Part shown: one piece after another, positions 7,073-15,305 of the stretch
Layout: every line of letters starts with the position of its first letter
Numbering within the stretch: the first letter of the stretch is position 1
Source of the DNA: Algorimicrobium hallyeonense
GTDB lineage: Bacteria > Bacteroidota > Bacteroidia > Flavobacteriales > Flavobacteriaceae
Assembly: GCF_042657385.1 (NCBI RefSeq)
Contig: NZ_JBHSLA010000001.1
Coordinates: 806,001-870,000, forward strand
Direction of reading: 5' to 3'
Length of the DNA: 64,000 nucleotides
Notes under the pieces: generated by a model
Databases searched by the model: none
Told to the model about the DNA's origin: nothing
What the model saw: only the letters and a program-made list of their open reading frames with translations
Made by a program: the position numbers and the translations under genes

Positions 7073-7975
7073 TTAAAAATAAATGTGTTGTGCCAAACGA
7101 AAGGTGTTGGCATGTGCTTCAATAATAGTTTTTATATCTGGCGAATAACCACCACCCATACTACACATAACAGGAATGTTTAGGTCATGGCAGGTCTGCA
7201 ATACAAACCGATCACGCTCTTTACAACCTGTTATGGTGAGTGCTAATTTTCCTAATTTATCGGAAGCCATTACATCCACACCACATAAATAGTAGATGAA
7301 ATCTGGTTTTTCTGAAGCTATTAGTTTGGGTAGCGTTTCTTTTAGAATTGTTAGATAGGTGTCATCTGTCGTATTCGTTTCTAAAGCAATATCCAAATCA
7401 CTGGTTTCCTTTTTAAAGGGGTAATTGCTTTTTCCGTGCATAGAAAATGTGAAAACGGAGGAATCATTCTGAAAAATCTCGGCAGTTCCATTGCCTTGAT
7501 GCACATCTAGATCTACGATTAGAATTTTGGTTGCTAATTTATTTTCTTGGAGATACCGTGCGCCAATGGCTTGGTCATTCAACATGCAAAATCCTTCGCC
7601 TTTATTGGAATAGGCATGATGCGTTCCGCCAGCAATATTCATGGCAATGCCATGTTTTAGAGCAAATTCGCTCGCTTTTATGGTGCCATCGGCAATCATA
7701 ACTTCGCGCTTTACTAATGCATCACTTAATGGAAATCCAATTTTCCGGATGGCTTTTGCATCTAATGTCAGGTTCAATAAATCATGATAATATGCTTCGG
7801 TATGCACACGTAAAATATGGGAATCATCGGGAATTTCAGGTTCGAAGAAATTGGCATTTGTACACGTTCCTTCGTAAAGTAATTGCTTGGGAAGCAACTC
7901 ATACTTCAACATGGGAAACCGATGCCTTTCTGGTAATGGATGTTTGTAAATAGGGTGGAAGGCAATTTGAAGCAT
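7073..7975 (-). CDS. Histone deacetylase family protein
   Basis: A 300-residue arginase-fold metal hydrolase. The zinc-site and charge-relay residues are visible: GGTHHAY with H119/H120, DLDVHQGNGTAEIF with D155, D157 and H159, a CGVDV segment near 231-235 supplying the second metal acid, and a late GGGYSPD loop (about 275-281). In bacteria such proteins (AcuC-like, acetylpolyamine amidohydrolases) deacetylate proteins or small amides. The substrate here is unknown. It is transcribed divergently from the peptidoglycan-hydrolase-like gene at 8148. Confidence 0.88.
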   Translation of the reverse strand: MLQIAFHPIYKHPLPERHRFPMLKYELLPKQLLYEGTCTNANFFEPEIPDDSHILRVHTEAYYHDLLNLTLDAKAIRKIGFPLSDALVKREVMIADGTIKASEFALKHGIAMNIAGGTHHAYSNKGEGFCMLNDQAIGARYLQENKLATKILIVDLDVHQGNGTAEIFQNDSSVFTFSMHGKSNYPFKKETSDLDIALETNTTDDTYLTILKETLPKLIASEKPDFIYYLCGVDVMASDKLGKLALTITGCKERDRFVLQTCHDLNIPVMCSMGGGYSPDIKTIIEAHANTFRLAQHIYF

Positions 7976-8147
7976 GCAATTTTTTGATTAATTTGAAAGC
8001 AGCAATGTAATAGTTTTATGCGGCTTTTTGTAGGAATACATGCCTAAAAAAGCTTTTTATAAACATGTTGTTATTTTGTGTATATTTATTACTTCCTGTT
8101 ATAACATATTGATTGATAGCGTATTTATTCATTATAAACAATACATT

Positions 8148-8819
8148 ATGTTAGGAGAAACATTAAAAATTGCCTTTGGTGAATTGGGGCAGAAAGAAAT
8201 TAAAGGCGAAAATGCCCACAACGATCGCATTTTAGAATATCAAGAAACAACGGGTTTAAAGTTCGGAAATGACGAAGTAGCTTGGTGCAGTATTTTTGCA
8301 AATTGGGTGGCGCTTCAAGCCAATTTACCAAGATCTAATAGTGCTATGGCTAGAAGCTGGCTTAAAATTGGTAATAAAACCGATTGGCCACAACCTGGTG
8401 ATATTGTCGTGTTTTGGCGAACAGATATTAATGGTATATTCGGTCATGTGGGTTTCTTTTTGGGTTATACCAAAAGTGGAAAATCTATTTACTGCTTGGG
8501 TGGAAATCAAAATGATGAAGTGAATATTCAAACCTTTCCCTTGGATCGTATTTTGGAATTCAGAAGTCTGACGGATGCGGTTGATGAATCACTAACTATT
8601 CCAACAGGTTATTTGCGAAAAGGTGATAGTAATGAAAACGTAAAACTGCTTCAGAAAATCCTAATAAAATTAGATTATTTAAACGGTCATGCCGATGGTG
8701 TTTTCGGACCAAAAACAGAACAAGCCCTCATTAAATTCCAAACCGATTCCCATATTTTTGTCGATGGTATTTATGGTAGTGAATCCCGAAATGCTTTGCA
8801 AGATCAATTAAACAGCTAA
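8148..8819 (+). CDS. CHAP-like amidase with peptidoglycan-binding domain (TIGR02594-like)
   Basis: A 223-residue protein with two parts. Residues 1-140 form a papain-like fold resembling TIGR02594/CHAP hydrolases, with likely catalytic C47 (AWCSIF) and H100 (FGHVGFF). Residues 150-220 are a PG_binding_1 domain (KGDSNENVKLLQ...VDGIYGSESRNAL). It probably cleaves peptidoglycan cross-links or stem peptides, like phage endolysins. I chose ATG 8148 because homologues start at the LKIAFGELG helix. The frame is open to an ATG at 8040, which would add 36 residues including CIFITSC, a possible lipobox, so a lipoprotein form cannot be excluded. No other phage genes are nearby. Confidence 0.75.
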   Translation: MLGETLKIAFGELGQKEIKGENAHNDRILEYQETTGLKFGNDEVAWCSIFANWVALQANLPRSNSAMARSWLKIGNKTDWPQPGDIVVFWRTDINGIFGHVGFFLGYTKSGKSIYCLGGNQNDEVNIQTFPLDRILEFRSLTDAVDESLTIPTGYLRKGDSNENVKLLQKILIKLDYLNGHADGVFGPKTEQALIKFQTDSHIFVDGIYGSESRNALQDQLNS

Positions 8820-10943
8820 TTATTTATGTAGTTTTAATTGAATGCGTTTTCGGGGTACATCCACTTCCAATACTTTAACAATAACTTGTTGATGCAAGCT
8901 AACATGTGCATTCACATCGCTTACAAAACTATCCGATAAATTAGAAACATGGATTAATCCACTTTCCTTGATACCCACATCTACAAAAGCCCCAAAATTG
9001 GTTATGTTGTTAACAATGCCGGGAAGCAGTTGCCCTTCCTGTAAGTCTGTAATGGATTTGATGTTTTGGTTGAATGTAAATACTTTGGCTTGCTCACGAA
9101 TATCCAAACCGGGTTTTTCTAATTCTTTAATAATATCTTGAAGTGTGGGTAAACCAACAGAATCTGAACAATAATCTGATAAATTCAGTTTTTGAAGCAC
9201 TTTAGAGTTTCCAATTAAATTGGAAATAGGTTTGCCTAGATCTTTAGCCATTTTTTCTACTATGGTATAACTTTCAGGATGCACTGCGGAATCGTCTAAC
9301 GGGTTTTTAGATTCCTTTATTCTTAAAAAAGCAGCACCTTGTTCAAAAGCTTTATCACCTAAACGGGGCACTTTTTTAATAGCCTTTCGCGATTTAAAAA
9401 CACCATGTTCTGTTCTGTAATTAACAATATTTTCGGCTAATTTCGGGCCAATTCCAGAGACATAACTTAATAACGATGTACTAGCCGTATTAATATTTAC
9501 ACCAACCGCATTTACACAACTTTCCACAACCGTATCTAATTCACTTTGGAGTTTTGTTTGGTCTACATCATGCTGATACTGACCCACGCCAATAGATTTG
9601 GCATCAATTTTCACAAGTTCGGCAAGTGGATCTTGCAAACGTCTTCCAATAGATACAGAACCACGAACGGTAACATCATAATTTGGAAATTCCTCACGCG
9701 CAATTTTTGAAGCGGAATAAATACTCGCTCCAGCTTCACTCACTACAAATACTTGAATGTCGTTTTTAAAATGGACTTTTCGAATCAGCGCTTCGGTTTC
9801 CCGAGATGCTGTTCCATTACCAATGGCAATGGCTTCAATTTGATAAGCTTCCGCAAGGGAACTTATTTTTTTCATGGCACCAATGGCATCACTTTTTGGC
9901 GGATGCGGATAAATGGTTTCGTTGTGTTTTAAATTGCCTTGTGCGTCTAGACACACAATTTTGCAACCCGTTCTGAAACCAGGATCAATGGCTAAAACAC
10001 GTTTTTCACCTAGTGGCGAACCGAGTAATAATTGTTTTAAGTTTTTGGCAAATACAGTAATAGCGGAAGCATCGGCTTTTTCTTTGGCATTTTGAAGGAC
10101 TTCATTACTTAGGGACGGAAATAATAAGCGTTTGTAAGCATCTTGGATGGCTAATTGAATTTGAGATGCGCATGCGTTTCTGGATTTAATTATGCGATCT
10201 TCAATTTTAAATAAGGCTTTTTCGTCATCAATGGAGATTTTTGCTTTTATAAATCCTTCCTTTTCGGCACGAAGAATGGCGAGTAATCTATGTGATGGAA
10301 TGCGGCTTAACGATTCTTCCCATTCAAAATAATCACGAAATTTCTGCGCTGCTTCATCATCTTTTTTAGATTTTACCACCTTGGTAGAAATCATAGCAAA
10401 ACGTTCTAATTGCTGTCGGATATTATTTCTAACATCGGTTCGTTCGTTAATCCATTCCGAGATAATATGTCTGGCACCTTCCAAAGCGTCTTCAGCAGAA
10501 GAAATATCGCCTTTTATATATTTATGAGCAATGGATTCAATATCAGAAGCATTTTGACTCATGATTATTTTAGCCAAAGGTTCCAAGCCGTTTTTTCTGG
10601 CCGTTTCTGCTTTGGTTTTTCTGCTTTTTTTATATGGTAAATAGATGTCTTCTAAAGTGGTAATATCTTGAGTGGCTTCTATTTTTTGTCTCAATTCAGC
10701 GCTTAAAACATCTTGATCTTCTAATGCTTTTAAAATAGTGATTTTTCGTTTTTCTAGCGTTTCAAACTGCTCCTTGTATTTAACGATGTCACCAATTTGA
10801 ACTTCATCTAAATTTCCGGTGCGTTCTTTTCGGTAGCGCGAAATAAACGGAATGGTACAGGCCTCATGTAATAATTCAACCGTATTTTTTACTGATGTTT
10901 CTGGTAATTGAGTATGGGAAATAATATAGGATACTAATTGCAT
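8820..10943 (-). CDS. tex: Tex-family RNA-binding transcription accessory protein
   Basis: A 707-residue Tex/Spt6-like protein. In order: the helical Tex N-terminal region (1-190), a YqgF-type RNase H-like domain beginning near EKRVLAIDPGFRTGCKIVCL (about 315), helix-hairpin-helix motifs (NINTASTSLLSYVSGIGPKL), and a C-terminal S1 RNA-binding domain (PGIVNNITNFGAFVDVGI to the end). Tex associates with transcription complexes and binds RNA; its exact role is unsettled. Its start overlaps the end of the upstream methyltransferase gene by 10 bp. Its stop directly abuts the stop of the convergent 8148 gene. Confidence 0.95.
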   Translation of the reverse strand: MQLVSYIISHTQLPETSVKNTVELLHEACTIPFISRYRKERTGNLDEVQIGDIVKYKEQFETLEKRKITILKALEDQDVLSAELRQKIEATQDITTLEDIYLPYKKSRKTKAETARKNGLEPLAKIIMSQNASDIESIAHKYIKGDISSAEDALEGARHIISEWINERTDVRNNIRQQLERFAMISTKVVKSKKDDEAAQKFRDYFEWEESLSRIPSHRLLAILRAEKEGFIKAKISIDDEKALFKIEDRIIKSRNACASQIQLAIQDAYKRLLFPSLSNEVLQNAKEKADASAITVFAKNLKQLLLGSPLGEKRVLAIDPGFRTGCKIVCLDAQGNLKHNETIYPHPPKSDAIGAMKKISSLAEAYQIEAIAIGNGTASRETEALIRKVHFKNDIQVFVVSEAGASIYSASKIAREEFPNYDVTVRGSVSIGRRLQDPLAELVKIDAKSIGVGQYQHDVDQTKLQSELDTVVESCVNAVGVNINTASTSLLSYVSGIGPKLAENIVNYRTEHGVFKSRKAIKKVPRLGDKAFEQGAAFLRIKESKNPLDDSAVHPESYTIVEKMAKDLGKPISNLIGNSKVLQKLNLSDYCSDSVGLPTLQDIIKELEKPGLDIREQAKVFTFNQNIKSITDLQEGQLLPGIVNNITNFGAFVDVGIKESGLIHVSNLSDSFVSDVNAHVSLHQQVIVKVLEVDVPRKRIQLKLHK

Positions 10944-11569
10944 GTAAGTCGTTTAAATAAAGTGTAAATATAAGGACGTTCGCCACCAAACGGATTTATA
11001 AAGGTGTGATTGAAGCTGGAAATAAGTTCAAAATCCGAACCTAATTCGTCTTGAAGCATGTTAGTGTTATAGCGTTTCAAATCCAGTCCGCAGCATTTTT
11101 CAGCGCCATTAGTTGCAAAAACGGCAATGAGGACAAACCCATTTTTAGCAACTATTTGCTTAATGAGATTGAAATATGCTTGTTGGTCCTTTTCGGCAAG
11201 AAAGAAATGTAACACAGCACGATCTATCCATAAATCTATGGGTTCTAATTGGTTTAATTTTTTTGGTTTTGTTAAATCATCAACCACACAATTCAAATTA
11301 TAATTGTGTGAGTTTTTAATGCGTGTTTGCAGTTTTTCAAGTGCTTGATTACTCAAATCATTTACAATAAGGTTTGTATAGTCGGCATCCAAAAGCGCAT
11401 CGATTAAGGTGGTTGTTCCTGCGCCAACATTAAGAATTCTGGCATCTTTGGGAAGTTGCGTTTTTAAAACCAGTTTCATGGTTTGTTCAGGGTTTTCTTC
11501 AAACCAACCCAATTGATTATCGGTTTTATTATAAGCGGTATTCCAATGCAATTTTAATTCCGATGACAT
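10934..11569 (-). CDS. Class I SAM-dependent methyltransferase
   Basis: A 211-residue methyltransferase. HWNTAYNKTDNQLGWFEENP at the N-terminus resembles the thiopurine/TehB-like group. ILNVGAGTTTLID (about 45-57) is the SAM glycine motif, here NVGAG, followed by LIVNDLSNQAL (ribose acid) and WIDRAVLHFF (motif IV). The substrate is unknown. It overlaps tex by 10 bp and is probably transcribed ahead of it. A terminator lies 72 bp upstream, so the pair has its own promoter in the 11575-11640 spacer. Confidence 0.8.
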   Translation of the reverse strand: MSSELKLHWNTAYNKTDNQLGWFEENPEQTMKLVLKTQLPKDARILNVGAGTTTLIDALLDADYTNLIVNDLSNQALEKLQTRIKNSHNYNLNCVVDDLTKPKKLNQLEPIDLWIDRAVLHFFLAEKDQQAYFNLIKQIVAKNGFVLIAVFATNGAEKCCGLDLKRYNTNMLQDELGSDFELISSFNHTFINPFGGERPYIYTLFKRLTCN

Positions 11570-11640
11570 AATATATCGTATTTGAAACGTTACCGATTCG
11601 TGATACGTAACGCCGTTTTTTCAGTGCTGTAAATTACTAA

Positions 11641-11674
11641 AAAAACCTCGCAGTACATAGTCTGCGAGGTTTTT
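11641..11674. terminator. Intrinsic terminator, 13 bp stem
   Basis: AAAAACCTCGCAG (11641-11653) pairs with CTGCGAGGTTTTT (11662-11674) across an 8 nt loop. It lies just past the stop of the NlpE/META lipoprotein gene and ends the three-gene lipoprotein operon (minus strand). Confidence 0.9.
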
Positions 11675-11695
11675 CATTTATAATAATGTAATGGA

Positions 11696-12502
11696 CTATT
11701 CTACAGCTTCAAATACTGCTAAAGGTGCCATTTTTGCCTTGTTTAATGTCATGGTATTTCCGCTTAAGGAAAAATTATCTACGGTATTTAAAACCTCTAA
11801 AAATTTCTGCTCAATCTTCATATCTTCTTCGGAACACGATTTCATGGTAGTAGCCATTTTAGACAGTTTCAACTGTAATTTATTGGCTACTTCAAAAGAT
11901 CCATTAAAATTATTGCAACCGGCATGTCCAAAAACTTTATTTTCATCGGTTGCAAATGAAATAAATGCTTCAGAATCGGTAATATCTTGACCCATTAATT
12001 TCACTAATTTCCATTTGGTATCAGTAAATGCTATTTCACCAGTGTTATTCCTATTCTGTTTTTGCAGTACGTAAAATTCTGCCAATTCGCCTGTTACAAC
12101 TTCGCCAGATTTATCTAATTGGATGAGTTTGTTTTCACCCACTTTAAATTTGGTTTCATTATCGTCAGACAGCAAAATATTTTGGCCATTATCTTCCCAT
12201 TTGTAGTATCCACGGGTTTCAAAGACACCATCTTTTTTGCCTAAATAATCCATAACTGCCTCGTAAGACATGTCTTCATTTAATCGAATCGTTGTTTTAA
12301 TACCTTCGCAATCGGCACAAGGTAATGTTCCAACATACGTGCCTTTCCAGTCCAATGAATTTTGACTGGTATGCATATCTGGTTTCGTTTCAGCTTTAGT
12401 TATTTCAACTTCTGTTGATTCTGTGTTTTCTTGTTTGTCTGATTTGCAGCTCATAGAAAATAGGAGTGCTAAAACAGCAAAGGCTACAATGTGTTTTTTC
12501 AT
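11696..12502 (-). CDS. NlpE-like and META domain lipoprotein
   Basis: A 268-residue lipoprotein with lipobox LLFSMSC and lipidated C19. Residues 50-150 resemble the NlpE N-terminal domain (GTYVGTLPCADCEGIKTT, with its CxxC at 62-65). Residues 155-268 form a META/HslJ domain (TKWKLVKLMGQD...GHAGCNNFNGSFEV...APLAVFEAVE). NlpE senses envelope stress and copper in enterobacteria, and META proteins are linked to envelope stress and motility. A copper role here is inference only. It is the last gene of a three-gene lipoprotein set (spacers 11 and 4 bp). Its META domain is closely similar to those of the protein at 54163-55020. Confidence 0.85.
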   Translation of the reverse strand: MKKHIVAFAVLALLFSMSCKSDKQENTESTEVEITKAETKPDMHTSQNSLDWKGTYVGTLPCADCEGIKTTIRLNEDMSYEAVMDYLGKKDGVFETRGYYKWEDNGQNILLSDDNETKFKVGENKLIQLDKSGEVVTGELAEFYVLQKQNRNNTGEIAFTDTKWKLVKLMGQDITDSEAFISFATDENKVFGHAGCNNFNGSFEVANKLQLKLSKMATTMKSCSEEDMKIEQKFLEVLNTVDNFSLSGNTMTLNKAKMAPLAVFEAVE

Positions 12503-12513
12503 AATAGGTGTTT

Positions 12514-13218
12514 TTAATTTCCTGATTGTTGTTGTGCTTGATTCACCATTTCCTCGTTAGGAACAATAGCAATGTTTACACGTCTGTTTTTAGCGCGACC
12601 TTCAGGTGTTGAATTATCAACTATAGGTTGCTCTTCTCCAAACCAATGTGTGGTTAAACGAGAGCTGCTAATGCCTTTAACGTCTCTTAAATAATCTGTT
12701 ACAGCCATAGCTCTATTTTTAGATAGGGTCATATTATACGCATCATTACCGTTACTATCTGTATGACCAACAATTAAAAGGTTAGTGTCTGGATATTCTT
12801 TAAATACGCCAGCTAATTTATCTAAATTTTCTCGCGATTGTGCGTTAATATTGTATTTTTCTGTGGCAAAATGAACACCACTATTTTCATCAAATGTCAC
12901 AACGATACCTTGATCTACACGTTCCACGGTTGCGCCAGGAACTTCTTCTTCAATACGTTGTGCTTGTTTATCCATTTGGTTTCCAATAATGACACCTGCG
13001 CCACCACCAACAACACCACCAATTACAGCGCCTAATTCAGAACTACCACCTTTAACATTGTTTCCAATGATGGCTCCTAAAATTGCACCTCCAGCGACAC
13101 CAATGGCAGCACCTTTCTGTCTGTTATTCGAATTTTCTACAGCCTTACAGTTGGTAAAACTAATTACCAAAACACCTGCAAGCGCTATTAACGTTATTTT
13201 ATTAATTACTTTTCTCAT
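12514..13218 (-). CDS. OmpA family lipoprotein with glycine zipper
   Basis: A 234-residue lipoprotein (signal ending VISFTNC, C24). Residues 33-90 are a glycine-zipper segment (GAAIGVAGGAILGAIIGNN and a second GG-rich stretch) likely to pack in the membrane. Residues 110-220 form an OmpA C-like peptidoglycan-binding domain (VGHTDSNGNDAYN, LSKNRAMAV, RAKNRRVNIAI). This is the YfiB/Pal-like layout that ties the outer membrane to the cell wall. It is the middle gene of the operon, 4 bp after the lipocalin-like gene and 11 bp before the NlpE/META gene. Confidence 0.9.
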   Translation of the reverse strand: MRKVINKITLIALAGVLVISFTNCKAVENSNNRQKGAAIGVAGGAILGAIIGNNVKGGSSELGAVIGGVVGGGAGVIIGNQMDKQAQRIEEEVPGATVERVDQGIVVTFDENSGVHFATEKYNINAQSRENLDKLAGVFKEYPDTNLLIVGHTDSNGNDAYNMTLSKNRAMAVTDYLRDVKGISSSRLTTHWFGEEQPIVDNSTPEGRAKNRRVNIAIVPNEEMVNQAQQQSGN

Positions 13219-13222
13219 TATT

Positions 13223-13693
13223 TTATTGTTTTGTAAAATTCATAAATATAGTGAATGGGCTTCCGTCTAAAGTTACGGTCTGGCGCCATTGCATGGTTGT
13301 TGCTGTAATTCCAGCTAATTTTAAGCGATAGCCTTGGTTGGTATCTGAATTACCTTTAGCATCTACTGGTTTTAATAAAAAATCATATAAACCTGAAGTC
13401 GGATCAATTTCTTGAATGCTAAATTTAAATTTCCGTGGACCTGTCGCACAATTTCCACTGTTAATTACATAGGTTCCCGAATTATTGTTTGGAACAAAAT
13501 TCCAAGTACTGCCTTCAAAACAATCCGTTGAGGTGTCGTTAAACAAATCGACCGCAAAAGATCCTGTTTTACTATAATTAAAGGAGTTTAAGGTCCAGCT
13601 GCCTTTCAAATCTTTCTCCGAGTCGCGCACAACTTTGGTTGTACCGCAGGATAATAAACTTAAGGTTAATACTAATACTATAATATGTCTCAT
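13223..13693 (-). CDS. Small lipocalin-like lipoprotein
   Basis: A 156-residue lipoprotein with a short signal and lipobox LSLLSC (C16). DLKGSWTLNSFNY after the linker, with a predicted all-beta remainder, fits the lipocalin-like family common in Bacteroidota, although no ligand is known. Two internal cysteines (TDCFEG and GNCATG) could form a disulphide. It is the first gene of the lipoprotein operon, behind a good -7 element at 13715-13722. Confidence 0.75.
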   Translation of the reverse strand: MRHIIVLVLTLSLLSCGTTKVVRDSEKDLKGSWTLNSFNYSKTGSFAVDLFNDTSTDCFEGSTWNFVPNNNSGTYVINSGNCATGPRKFKFSIQEIDPTSGLYDFLLKPVDAKGNSDTNQGYRLKLAGITATTMQWRQTVTLDGSPFTIFMNFTKQ

Positions 13694-13714
13694 AAATGTT
13701 AAATTTTAGTAACT

Positions 13715-13722
13715 CAAAAATA
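13715..13722 (-). promoter_or_regulatory. -7 element of the lipoprotein operon
   Basis: Minus-strand TATTTTTG matches TAnnTTTG exactly. It is 22 bp upstream of the ATG at 13693. No convincing -33 TTG was seen at the usual distance. Confidence 0.5.
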
Positions 13723-13871
13723 CGCTTTAAAACGGATGCATCTTAATTCAAACGAATAAAAACAGCGTGTTATTGATATAATAAATTATAAAAAGTGACT
13801 GCTATAGAATTGATTGTTACTTTAATATAGAGGTTGAAACGCGAACGTTATTTTGAAAAGTCTAACCAAGT

Positions 13872-15296
13872 TTAAAACGCATTCAAGCTATACGTTGCTT
13901 TCTTCAAGTCGAAATAACCAAAGTAAAGTTGGTTGTTGTGAAAAAACACATTTTCAGCCGTTATGTACTTAAACTTACTACTGAATTTTTTGATTTTTTC
14001 GAATACATTTTCTGAAATCTTGCCTTTAACATGCTTAAACTCTGAATTTAATTTAGATGTAAAATAGGTAGATTTTGACGATGTATAGGCGTTGTAACTA
14101 TAAAACGTAGGGTTCATAACCATTACGTGGGTTGGACCTACGGTTGATACGCCTCCCGTCATCATCATGCCACCACCACTGTTATTAACTTCCTTGTAAC
14201 CGCCAAGGGTTATATAAAAATGATTATCCTGTTTCAAGACTGTAATACCCAAATCGCCAGATGTAATTTTTCGTAAATATTTGGAACTTTCCTCCAGTTC
14301 ACGTCGGTTTACAAAAGGAACTGCCGTAGCACCTTCTTGAATAATTGGCGTATTTTTAAATGAAATAGAAGCATCTCTTTTTACAAAATAGTCTGTTATA
14401 AGCACGCCAGATAAATCATTAATTAAGAAACGCATTTCATCTTTAGAACTGGCTATTTGATAAAAATAGTCTGGACTGATGTAGGAATTAAAACGCTTTA
14501 AATCATCTAACTTGCCCTTTGGATATTCATAGGTTTTAACTTGATAGGATAAATCGTCCAAATTTAAGGTGTAGATTAAAGTTCCATATTCTTCCATTTC
14601 GAAGGTCAAATAAGTCAAATTATCATATTGATAAAGCTTATTGGCATGCGAGGTTTGTTCAATAGAATTAGGAACACGTGGATCTATTTTCTGAATATTA
14701 GAATTGCTGGTTCCGAATAATGAAAAGGCACTATGATTTTTACGCTCATTTAAACTAATATCCTCATGATTTATTTTCATGGTGTTAACCAATTTGAAAT
14801 CTAAATTATCAGTCATTTCACGAATTAGGATGTCTTGATCTTTTGTGCTTGATAAAACGTATAGTTTGTTTTTATAAGGAAGGGCTTCAATAAAAAGTTC
14901 ATCTTCAAAATTAAAATCCAATTCGGTAGCTGTACTATTTTTAGTTTCAAAATTTAAGGTTAAAACGCCAAATTGCTTGCGTTTACTATTTGAAAATAAA
15001 ATATGTTGCTTGTTGTTACTTAATTTAAAACCCAGTGGTTCGTCATATTTACTTTTAATTAATTCAGTTTGAAATTGAGATTGTAATTCAAAATCGGAAT
15101 TAAACAAATAAGCATGCACGTCTTTACGTTCCACCAACAGTATAGTTAAATCATGGGTTAAGGAATTGGAAAGAATAACAGCATCTTTATTCGTTTTTCT
15201 GGAAACGTCCTCATTTTTGAAAGTCATAACAGCTTTCTGACTGAATAGGCTGATTTGAAACAAAAAAAGAATAAGTAGTAGGTAATTATTTTTCAT
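13872..15296 (-). CDS. Secreted protein of unknown function
   Basis: A 474-residue protein with a signal peptide (MKNNYLLLILFLFQISLFSQ) and no lipobox or T9SS tail. The rest alternates short beta-like segments (for example KQHILFSNSKRKQFGVLTLN), which suggests a beta-propeller-like fold, but I recognise no family. A glycine- and methionine-rich loop, NNSGGGMMMTGG, lies near residue 375. Its start is 9 bp from the stop of metG on the same strand, so it may be read through from metG. Probable location: periplasm. Confidence 0.6.
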   Translation of the reverse strand: MKNNYLLLILFLFQISLFSQKAVMTFKNEDVSRKTNKDAVILSNSLTHDLTILLVERKDVHAYLFNSDFELQSQFQTELIKSKYDEPLGFKLSNNKQHILFSNSKRKQFGVLTLNFETKNSTATELDFNFEDELFIEALPYKNKLYVLSSTKDQDILIREMTDNLDFKLVNTMKINHEDISLNERKNHSAFSLFGTSNSNIQKIDPRVPNSIEQTSHANKLYQYDNLTYLTFEMEEYGTLIYTLNLDDLSYQVKTYEYPKGKLDDLKRFNSYISPDYFYQIASSKDEMRFLINDLSGVLITDYFVKRDASISFKNTPIIQEGATAVPFVNRRELEESSKYLRKITSGDLGITVLKQDNHFYITLGGYKEVNNSGGGMMMTGGVSTVGPTHVMVMNPTFYSYNAYTSSKSTYFTSKLNSEFKHVKGKISENVFEKIKKFSSKFKYITAENVFFHNNQLYFGYFDLKKATYSLNAF

Positions 15297-15305
15297 AGGT
15301 TATGG

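Noticed and set aside
12838..13270. Plus-strand ORFs opposite the OmpA lipoprotein gene
   Set aside because: Pro/Thr-rich shadows of the glycine-rich zipper on the other strand.
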